From Zoroaster sp. YZ-2022 (lineage: Eukaryota; Echinodermata; Asteroidea; Forcipulatida; Zoroasteridae), in NCBI GenBank assembly GCA_029582265.1, contig CM055816.1, forward strand, positions 85,711,314 through 85,775,313: 64,000 nucleotides of DNA. Reading direction: 5' to 3'. The number at the start of each line of letters is the position of its first letter. Positions within the stretch are counted from its first letter, which is position 1. A program made the position numbers and the translations under genes. Shown here one piece after another: positions 55,721 to 64,000 of the stretch. The notes below the pieces were generated by a model that saw nothing but the letters and a program-made list of their open reading frames with translations, had not been told where the DNA came from and made no database searches.

Positions 55721-56109
55721 CTTTTTACCGTGAAAAGAAGCTTCTGACAGCTATTTTGTGAAATATCTCATTTAAAAGTATTTGTTACCCTTTTGAAAAG
55801 AAAATTATCAATGTTCCAATTTCCGGAAATTGCCGATAAAACACAGAGATACATTCTTATAACGTCTCGACTGTGCTGATTGAATAACCAAACATTAATG
55901 TGGTAGCTCAGAAAAGACCAAAGATGTACAATATTAAAAAAATCAATGAAGTGACGAGTTCACATGATATATGCAGGGGAAACATTTCATCGTTTCATTT
56001 CTTAACTGAATAAACTACTACTATCAAGTGGTACAATGGATCCAATTAAGTCTACATAATTTGGAGTAGTAGGGCTACCTGCTACATGTAACTCGAAAGA
56101 TAAATGACA

Positions 56110-57000
56110 TCGCCCATATTAAATATCAATTTTACTTTACAAGTAACCAATCAGAATATAACATTATCTCTGTTTACATGTTACTACATGTATGGGTAAC
56201 CTTTAAGTTACTTTTGACAACAAACTCGAGGTCAGTATTGTCTACATGATATCAAATTCAACTGAAGAAGTGCTCATCACTTCAATAATGTACCAGTAAT
56301 AAAGTCCAGGCCAGGAATTTATTCAACATCCTATTTATAGAAATATGCAAGTAAGCACGAATAATTTTTCTTTTAACCTGTTACGTACAACAAAAAAGAG
56401 AAACACCATACAACAAATATGTATAATATTACAGATACGCTAAATTCATCATTTGTATACAGTGTACAAGATTGGGTGGTTCAGCAAAATGGACGCCCTT
56501 CATTGATAAAACGTATACACGGCTTCCTGCAGCGCTAACCAGTAAAGCTCATCGTCATAATATTGATTTTGCTGTCAACAATCCTTTCAACAAAGCCCAG
56601 GCAGATGCCAAGGTTATCCAATGGAATACCAGTGACAACTTCAATTGTCAGCCAAGACGTAACAGCCAACTAATATGTAGATGTAGCTAGGTAATATAGA
56701 CCCTATAGGGGAATTGCCAATTAAATACCTGGATAATTGTTTACGTTTTTAATAGGATACTGTCGCCATCCTGGATCATAATACAAATTAAACCGATGGT
56801 TCAGTTACCATGGTAATTGCTCTGTATCCCATAAACCCTGGTGTTAGCCTTGGTGGCCCTGGTGTTCCCATATACCATTCTGATAATTACCCTGTTCTCA
56901 CGATTGAGCCAAAATTCATGATATGTCTACATGATATCAAATTGAAGGAGTGCCCATCACTTCATTAATATACATGTACCAGTAATAAAGTCCAGGCCTG
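56110..57000 (+). pseudogene. Two FREP1/2-type upstream relics
   Basis: ACATGATATCAAATT(C/G)AA, GTGC(T/C)CATCACTTCA and TACCAGTAATAAAGTCCAGG occur at about 56,245-56,315 and 56,930-57,000, matching the FREP1 leader region. The CRE positions have decayed (GAGGTCAGTATTG). Between them lies another copy of the 230-bp module. Confidence 0.6.
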
Positions 57001-57332
57001 GAATTTCACTTGTTTTTCACTATTTTAAATGCAATATCCGGAAATTTTACTTTTTCACGGAACATTGTTATTTTACCTGAGGAAGAGAGAGCAATCACAT
57101 TTCTCAAAACAATCTTAAGAAGCATGGTTTTACAGTAAATATGTAAGTAGAATGTTTCATGGGTCGCGTCATAAATTAATGTTGACACTTGTTTACCACA
57201 AGAACAAGTCTCTGACAACTGACAACATTTAAAAGTATTTATCCATTCGAAAAGAAAACTATCAATGTTCCAATCAAAAATTATCCACAAATTGCCAATA
57301 AAACACAGGCAATACATTTTTCAAACGTCTTG

Positions 57333-57510
57333 AGTGCGCTGATTGAATAACCACAAACGCTGATTGAATAACCACAAACGCTGATTGAATAACCACAAAC
57401 GCTGATTGAATAACCACAAACGCTGATTGAATAACCACAAACGCTGACTGAATAACCACAAACGCTGATTGAATAACCACAAACGCTGACTGAATAACCA
57501 CAAACGCTGA
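57333..57510. repeat. 21-bp minisatellite upstream of FREP4, about 8 copies
   Basis: The unit is CGCTGATTGAATAACCACAAA with GATT/GACT variation. The homologous site at about 55,877 has a single unit, and the one at 62,308 has about 12. The repeating VVIQSAF frame is not a gene. Confidence 0.95.
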
Positions 57511-57866
57511 GATAAAATACCAAGGATTTACAATATTACAAATTCAGACGCCCTTAATTGATAAAACGTTCATAGCTGACCAGTAAATGCCATTATCATA
57601 AATATTGATTTTGCTGTCAATCCTTTCAACAAAAAGAGATACCATAAAACACACATAAATGCCAATGGAATACCAGTGACAACTTCAATTATTAACAGAC
57701 AGCTTACGTAGATGTAGCTAGGTAATATGGACATCAAGGGAATTGCCAATTAAATACCTCGATAGTTGTTTACGTTTTCGGAGACGGGGCCATGCTATAT
57801 CAAAACAAAAACAATCCGACGGTTCAGTTACCATGGTAACTACTCTGTTGCTATAAACAATACTAG

Positions 57867-57987
57867 TGACGTCAGCAAACGATTACATGGAAGCAGGCAG
57901 TTAGGCGGAGCTTATTGCATACAATATCTTCAGCTTGCCGGTTAGCAGTTCATTTGATCACTTGTCCTGTCTGATAGGCTGACGTCA
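57867..57987. promoter_or_regulatory. FREP4 promoter region with two CREs
   Basis: TGACGTCA at 57,867-57,874 and 57,980-57,987, i.e. 241 and 121 bp before the start. The surrounding 230 bp is almost identical upstream of FREP5. Confidence 0.6.
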
Positions 57988-58107
57988 AATAATCTTTCCT
58001 GTCATCACAACCATCTTTGATACCTTACCGTCAGTAACTAAGTGGACAATAAATACCATCTCCTAATGGACACCTTCAATCTTAGGCCTACTAATAACAG
58101 CGTCATC

Positions 58108-59091
58108 ATGAGAGCTATCACAGCAATTTTGTTTCTTGTTTTCACTGTGAAGTATTGTCAGAGTGAGAACCCACAACGGTTCACTCCAATGTTTTACTTG
58201 TCCAACAACAGAGCCTTACTGAATCATGTGTTTCAATGGAAGACTGTATCTTCTCCTGTGATCTGTGGGCGAGACTGCTCTATGAATCCACAGTGTGCAT
58301 CATTCAACTATCACACAAGTAACCATGTTTGTGCATTGAATAATGCCACCAGAGCTCACTACCCTGCTGACTTTGTTGAGTTGAAACAAAGTGCCTACTA
58401 CGACGATAACTTGGACACTCCTTCACTTTCGGCACCTGACACTGTAAGTGACAGCAGTTGTCTGATATTGTCCCAGGCTGGTTACTATGTCAATGGCATC
58501 TACACTATCTTTCCTGTTGGTCTGACTAACGAAATACAGGTTTACTGTGACATGGAGACAGATGGAGGAGGCTGGATCGTGTTTCAAAGAAGACAGGATG
58601 GTTCAGTCGACTTCTATCGTACGTGGACTGAATACAAATCAGGCTTTGGTGATCCATCTGGAGAATTATGGCTAGGGAATGACATCTTGCGTACACTAAC
58701 TGGGTCGGGACAATGGCAACTGAGAGTAGATATGGAAGATTGGGAAAACCAAACAGCTTGGTCTGCTTATGGTCAGTTTGCTGTTTCAGATGACAAGTAC
58801 ACTCTCCATGTTGGTTCATATGATGCTGAGAGTACAGCAGGTGATCCAATGGCATATCACAATGGATATCCATTCACAACAAAGGATCAGGACAATGATG
58901 TACATTTCGGTCAATGTGCAGTGATACGAGAAGGTGCCTGGTGGTTTGATTCCTGCTTTCATGCACATCTGAATGGTAAATACTACCATCATGGAGATGT
59001 GGCATATGGAAAGGGAATACAATGGAAAGCATGGAAAGGACCCCATTACTCCCTGAAGAAATGCAGCATGAAAATACGACAAGTCCTGTAA
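58108..59091 (+). CDS. FREP4: secreted PAN plus fibrinogen-domain protein, intronless
   Basis: 327 residues from ATG 58,108 (signal peptide MRAITAILFLVFTVKYCQS, then ENPQRF). An upstream in-frame ATG (58,042) would hide the signal peptide behind 22 residues and is less likely. The PAN-like domain has the shared cysteines (CGRDCSMNPQCASFNYH). The fibrinogen domain has GGGWIVFQRRQDGSVDFYR, GELWLGNDILRTLT (Leu for Phe), DQDND, GQCAVIREGAWWFDSC and HLNGKYYHHGDVAYG, ending MKIRQVL. The promoter and leader are shared with FREP5, 5,084 bp downstream start to start. Confidence 0.92.
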   Translation: MRAITAILFLVFTVKYCQSENPQRFTPMFYLSNNRALLNHVFQWKTVSSPVICGRDCSMNPQCASFNYHTSNHVCALNNATRAHYPADFVELKQSAYYDDNLDTPSLSAPDTVSDSSCLILSQAGYYVNGIYTIFPVGLTNEIQVYCDMETDGGGWIVFQRRQDGSVDFYRTWTEYKSGFGDPSGELWLGNDILRTLTGSGQWQLRVDMEDWENQTAWSAYGQFAVSDDKYTLHVGSYDAESTAGDPMAYHNGYPFTTKDQDNDVHFGQCAVIREGAWWFDSCFHAHLNGKYYHHGDVAYGKGIQWKAWKGPHYSLKKCSMKIRQVL

Positions 59092-61660
59092 GGTAAAACA
59101 CACGCCCGTAATATAAAACACCGGACAAAGAAGATGTATACTAAATACACATATTTTTAACAGTTATACTGTCAGATAATGTTTCTGACATTGGAATGTT
59201 AACAAAGGACCTTATACCTTCATATACCAATGGACGATGAACAATACTTACATTTACCGCACTGGACAATACATCCCAGTTAAATTATTTATTGTTCACA
59301 CATTCTCTCGCATGAATTGCATCATTATTTTCTTAAATAATGAGAATGATTACCAAACAAATGAAAACTTTGATCAAAGAGGCGAACAGAAATTGATTAG
59401 TAATTTGTAAGCCAGTAATTACGACTAGACAAATCTTGTTTATCAATCTGGATTGATATTGTGAGAACACATATCACAACAAATAACGGTTTTACGAAAG
59501 CAATCAAGGATTTTGACCATTGATAATGAAATCTGTTTTGATGTCTTTAAATAAATTACATATTGACCTTTTAACTGCTTTTAAGGATTGATTTCATTAG
59601 ATGTGAAAGGTCATGTATTGTGTTAGATTTTAATGACCAAAGTATAATTAATTATTTTTAGTAACATAGCATACAATTGAAGGATATCCTGTTAGCTTGT
59701 TCGCATGTAAAACTTATTTTTAATAGTAAACTTTTTGTGGTTGTGTCAGATCTTGACCCACGGAATCATTTGGAGTAAATGTCTGTGTAATTATCAACCT
59801 TTGAAGTTTGATGTTTCTGCATTCTTATTGTATAATCAGCACATCTACATGAGGAATTTAGATTTAGGTTATCAGAACAAACAAGTTTAATACAACAGTC
59901 GTGGATTGTTACTTTGTATCAATTCATCTAACCTTTAATCTATTTTATTCAATATTTGCATTAATTTAAACAGCTTCTATAAAAAAACATTTGCAGAATT
60001 ACTTCAGTTGTTAGATGAGTCAATATAGTCACAAGTTAGATTATCTAGATTGCAAATCCTGACTTGAGGATTTCGTATTGATGTTCAGATGACAGTATCA
60101 GAACAATAATGTTTTACGCAAGAAGTCATGGATTGTTAAATGTTATTCCTTTCCCAAATGTATGGACTTAATTATATTTGTTTTTAGACAAAAGTGAAAC
60201 TTTTCAATATTAACATACATTTACGTAACGGTGAATAGTTGAAAATCAATAAGATTTGATATATTTTAGATAAAAAATCCTAACTAAATTAACCAGTTGG
60301 AGTAATCGATTATGTGATTTAACACATTTTGTTCGATTGAAGAGACACATATCCAGTGATGTGCATGGAATGTTTTGCAGCTTACATTTGATGCTTGTTT
60401 TTAATACATCTCAGTCAGATTATTTATTGTTCACACATTCTCTCGCATGAATTGCATCATATTTTCTTAAATAATGGGAATGATTAACAAATAAATGAAA
60501 ACTTTGATCAAAGAGGCGAACAGAAATTGATTAGTAATTATGACTAGACAGATCTTGTTTATGAATCTGGATTGATATTGTGAGAACACATATCACAACA
60601 AATAACTGTTTTACGAAAGCAATCAAGGATTTTGAACATTGATAATAGAACCATCATATTTTGGTGTCTTAACAAATTTACATGTAGACCTTTTAACTGC
60701 CTTTAAGAATTTATTTCAGTAGATGTGAAAGGTCATGTATTGTGTTAGATTTTAATGACCAAAGTTTAATAAAACAGTCGTGGGTCGTTACTTTGTATCA
60801 ATTCATCTAACATTAATCTAACATTTGCAGAATTACTTCATTTGTTACATGTGTCAATATAGTCACAAGTTATTATTATCTAGATTACAAATTCTGACTT
60901 GAGGAATTCGTATTGTTGTTCAATATTAACATAACATTTCCGTAACGGTGAATAGTTGAAAAATCAATAAGATTTTATATATTGTAGATAAACAATCCTG
61001 ACTAAATGAACCAGTTGGAGTAATCGATTATGTGATTTAACACATTTTGTTCGATTGAAGAGACACATATCCAGTGATGTGCATGGAATGTTTTGCAGCT
61101 TACATTTGATGCTTGTTTTTAAGCTAGATTTTATCATTGATTCAAACTGGGCTTGGTAATGAACGAGGAATTCAGATTGAAGTTGAGATGACATAATCAG
61201 AAAATTTACTCAAACAGTCGTGGATTTGTTATTGATTCACAGTAAAGTTTTTTTCTCATTTGTAGTTTTTTCAATGTATATGCCTGTTACCATTTTGAAA
61301 GATTAATAGTGTGTTGAAAGTAATACAAGTTTAGATAACTAAGATAGCAAATCCTGACATACTGAACCAGTGAGACCTAATGGTGTGTGCTTAACACTTT
61401 TGGAATTTGAATTTGCTGTATTTAGATTGTGAAAATGCACATCCAATGGTGTGTACGGAATGTTTTGCAGCTTACATTTGTCATGATTCCAAGCTAGTTT
61501 TGTCCATTGATTTAAAAATTGGTCTTGGTAATGACTGAGGAATTGAGATTGATTTATGATGTTCAGATCGATCATCGTAACAAAAAAGATTTACGCAAGC
61601 AGTCAGGAATTTCGAGGAAAAAAAATCATTGTAAATTTGTTCCGTTTTTGTCAAGTCTTA
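59092..61660. repeat. FREP4 3' flank: duplicated 1.1-kb segments with the CGCAAG module
   Basis: ATTTATTGTTCACACATTCT through GATTAGTAATT recurs at 59,286 and about 60,420, and GGTGAATAGTTGAAAA and CCAGTTGGAGTAATCGATTA also recur, so about 1.1 kb is duplicated in tandem. TTTTACG(C/A)AAG(C/A)A(G/A)TCA modules lie at about 59,489, 60,113, 60,608 and 61,589. No coding. Confidence 0.7.
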
Positions 61661-62300
61661 GAATTTTATGAAATATATACTTAAGGTTCTTATTATGTGA
61701 CCGTTAAGGAAATGTTTTCACTTTTAGATTTCTTGAGCTCAGTAAAAAAACACATTGTCAATATGTTGTGAATAAAGAATTTTATGTGGTGAATTTCATT
61801 GACATTTTCAATTAATTCGCTCTCTGGAATGTTTTAGGTTCTGTTACACAAAAGCAGCTTATGGTTACTTCAGACTCATTTTGCAAATATGTAATATTTG
61901 TTATGTAAATGTATAATATTCATATTTACAGCCATTGTTCGTCTTTGGAAATTACTCAGTTACAAAAAACTGAAATTTCTTTTCACGTTTATTTTTCATT
62001 TAAACGAATATTAGAAAACAAACTTCAATGAAAAACCATTTCTGTATTGCCAATTTATTCGTAAGGACAACGATATGGCAAATAACTTAAGCACGATTTT
62101 ACAGTAAATATGTAAGTAGAATTTTTCATGGGTTGCGTTATAAATTAATGTTGACACTTGTTTACCACAAGAACAAGTCTCTGACAACTGACAACATGTA
62201 AAAGTATTTATCCATTCGAAAAGAAAACTATCAATGTTCCAATTAAAAATTCTCCACAAATTGCCAATAAAACACAGGCAATACATTTTTCAAACGTCTT
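61660..62300. other. Upstream flank of the FREP5 unit
   Basis: From about 62,095 it matches 57,115-57,330 upstream of FREP4 (TTTACAGTAAATATGTAAGT, GTTGACACTTGTTTACCACA). 61,660-62,090 shows nothing that I can name. Confidence 0.5.
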
Positions 62301-62307
62301 GAGTGCG

Positions 62308-62560
62308 CTGATTGAATAACCACAAACGCTGATTGAATAACCACAAACGCTGATTGAATAACCACAAACGCTGACTGAATAACCACAAATGCTGATTGAA
62401 TAACCACAAACGCTGATTGAATAACCACAAACGCTGATTGAATAACCACAAACGCTGATTGAATAACCACAAACGCTGATTGAATAACCACAAACGCTGA
62501 TTGAATAACCACAAACGCTGATTGAATAACCACAAACGCTGATTGAATAACCACAAACCC
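62308..62560. repeat. 21-bp minisatellite upstream of FREP5, about 12 copies
   Basis: Same CGCTGATTGAATAACCACAAA unit as at 57,333. One unit carries AAATGCTG instead of AAACGCTG. Confidence 0.95.
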
Positions 62561-62953
62561 CTATTGTGCTAGTTGAAATAAAATACCAAGGATTTACAAT
62601 ATTACAAATTCAGACGCACTTAATTGATAAAACGTTCATAGCTGGCCAGTAAATGCCATTATCATAAATATTGATTTTGCTGTCAATCCTTTCAACAAAA
62701 AGAGATACTATAAAACACAGATAAATACCAAGGTTATACAATGGAATAACAGTGACAACTTCAATTATTAACCCTGACTTGACAGACAGCTTACGTAGGT
62801 GTAGCTAGGTAATATGGACATCAAGGGAACTGCCAATTAAATACCTCGATAGTTGTTTACGTTTTCGGAGACGGGGCCATGCTAGATCAAAACAAAAACA
62901 ATCCGACGGTTCAGTTACCATGGTAACTACTCTGTTGCTATAAACAATACTAG

Positions 62954-63074
62954 TGACGTCAGCAAACGATTACGTGGAAGCAGGCAGTTAGGCGGAGCTT
63001 ATTGCATACAATATTTTCAGCTTGCCGGTTAGCAGTTCATTTGATCACTTGTCCTGTCTGATAGGCTGACGTCA
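62954..63074. promoter_or_regulatory. FREP5 promoter region with two CREs
   Basis: TGACGTCA at 62,954-62,961 and 63,067-63,074 (238 and 125 bp before the start), in nearly the same context as FREP4. Confidence 0.6.
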
Positions 63075-63191
63075 AATAATCTTTCCTGTCATCACAACCA
63101 TCTTTGATACCTTACCTTCAGCAACTAAGTGGACAATAAATACCTCCTCACGGATACCTTCAATCTTAGGTCTACTAATAACAGCGTCATC

Positions 63192-64000
63192 ATGAGAGCT
63201 ATCATAGCAACCTTGTTTCTTGTTTTCACTGTGAAGTATTGTCAGAGTGAGAACCCAGAACGGTTCACTCCAATGTTTTACTTGGCCAACAACAGAGCCT
63301 TACTGAATCATGTGTTTCAGTGGAAGACTGTATCTTCTCCTGTGATCTGTGGGCGAGACTGTTCTATGAATCCACAGTGTGCATCATTCAACTATCACAC
63401 AAGTAACCATGTTTGTGAGTTGAATAATGCCAACAGAGCTCACTCCCCTGCTGACTTTGTTGAGCTACAAGAAAGTACCTACTATGATGATAACTTGGAC
63501 ACTCCTTCATTTTTAGTACCCGACACTGTACGTTACAGCAGTTGTCTGATGTTGTCCGAAGCTGGTCACCATAACAATGGCATCAACACTATCTTTCCTA
63601 CTGGTCTGACTAACGAAATACAGGTGTACTGTGATATGGAGACCGATGGAGGAGGCTGGATCGTGTTCCAGAAAAGACAAGATGGGTCCGTAGACTTCTA
63701 TCGTACGTGGACTGAATACAAATCAGGCTTTGGTGATCCAGCTGGAGAATTCTGGCTAGGAAATGACATCCTACGTAACCTTACTGGGTCAGGACAATGG
63801 CAAATGAGAGTAGATATGGAAGATTGGGAAAACCAAACAGCTTGGTCTGCTTATGGTCAGTTTGCTGTTTCAGATGACAACTACACTCTCTATGTTGATT
63901 CATATGATGCTGAGAGCACAGGGGGTGATTCAATGACATATCACAATGGAAGTCCATTCACGACAAAGGATCAGGACAATGATGCATGGTCAGCTAATTG
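63192..64000 (+). CDS. FREP5: PAN plus fibrinogen-domain protein, cut by the window end
   Basis: ATG 63,192 starts signal peptide MRAIIATLFLVFTVKYCQS and mature ENPERF. 269 codons are open to the edge, which falls just after the calcium motif DQDND; about 58 codons should remain. The leader and N-terminus match FREP4, the PAN part matches FREP3 (CELNNANRAHSPADF), and the fibrinogen part from about 63,620 to 63,840 is almost identical in DNA to FREP1 (GTGTTCCAGAAAAGACAAGA, ATCCTACGTAACCTTACTGG). LYVDSYD replaces LHVGSYD, a Gly to Asp change at a conserved spot. Confidence 0.9.
   Translation, partial: MRAIIATLFLVFTVKYCQSENPERFTPMFYLANNRALLNHVFQWKTVSSPVICGRDCSMNPQCASFNYHTSNHVCELNNANRAHSPADFVELQESTYYDDNLDTPSFLVPDTVRYSSCLMLSEAGHHNNGINTIFPTGLTNEIQVYCDMETDGGGWIVFQKRQDGSVDFYRTWTEYKSGFGDPAGEFWLGNDILRNLTGSGQWQMRVDMEDWENQTAWSAYGQFAVSDDNYTLYVDSYDAESTGGDSMTYHNGSPFTTKDQDNDAWSAN

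Noticed and set aside
57274..62556. VVIQSAF-type repeat proteins
   Set aside because: 21-bp minisatellite read in frame; no start context, signal or family support.

Overview
This is a 64-kb stretch of AT-rich animal nuclear DNA with spliced genes, tRNA-derived SINEs, MITEs, LINE remnants and a DIRS retrotransposon. The host genes point to a marine invertebrate, probably a deuterostome such as an echinoderm or hemichordate: a HAUS5-like gene of the mitotic augmin complex and a family of secreted PAN/apple plus fibrinogen-domain lectin-like proteins. I cannot name the species from sequence alone. LAYOUT. (1) 1-18.7 kb, minus strand: a gene that I reconstructed exon by exon as HAUS augmin-like complex subunit 5. 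Ten coding exons with matching splice phases run from the ATG at 16,555 down to 1,102, and the 3' end lies outside the window. Its introns are full of mobile and repeated DNA: four SINE-type insertions, TTAA-flanked MITEs, foldback elements, an 18-bp minisatellite (about 27 copies) and a 44-bp minisatellite (about 24 copies) carried inside a TTAACCCTAAC-type element. (2) 18.7-22.1 kb: a dispersed repeat, three GA arrays and FREP1, an intronless fibrinogen-related gene. (3) 22.1-26.9 kb: no gene seen, only foldbacks and local duplications. (4) 26.9-36.9 kb: a nest of three layers. A 129-bp tandem array was split by a GC-rich DIRS-type tyrosine-recombinase retrotransposon. That DIRS was in turn split inside its reverse transcriptase by a 3,854-bp DNA element with 62-bp terminal inverted repeats and a 6-bp target duplication (CACCCC). 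(5) 37-46 kb: FREP2, broken by an 11-bp deletion, FREP 5' relics, and a Tc1-like element with 234-bp inverted arms. (6) 46.8-48.3 kb: a 5'-truncated LINE. (7) 49.5-64 kb: FREP3, FREP4 and FREP5 (cut by the window edge) plus promoter relics. FREP4 and FREP5 lie in tandem units about 5.08 kb apart. THE FREP CLUSTER. The intact copies are single-exon genes that encode, where complete, exactly 327 residues: signal peptide, PAN-like domain, fibrinogen C-terminal domain. Their PAN domains are almost invariant, while substitutions crowd around the calcium site and Cys-loop of the fibrinogen pocket. Every copy has at least one perfect TGACGTCA (CRE) upstream, and FREP3 has three spaced exactly 16 bp apart. 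This looks like a fast-evolving recognition-lectin cluster under shared cAMP/ATF-type control; that function is inferred. MOST UNUSUAL ITEM. The 3,854-bp element at 30,058-33,911 has AG...CT ends and a 6-bp target duplication like Polinton/Maverick elements, but its only recognisable gene encodes a 244-residue protein with one C2H2 zinc finger and a very acidic middle. The gene has its own TATA box and poly(A) signal and sits between two oppositely oriented arrays of a 15-bp repeat holding the dyad ACTCA-N-TGAGT. Self-complementary hairpins lie at or near both ends. I know of no described element with this layout.
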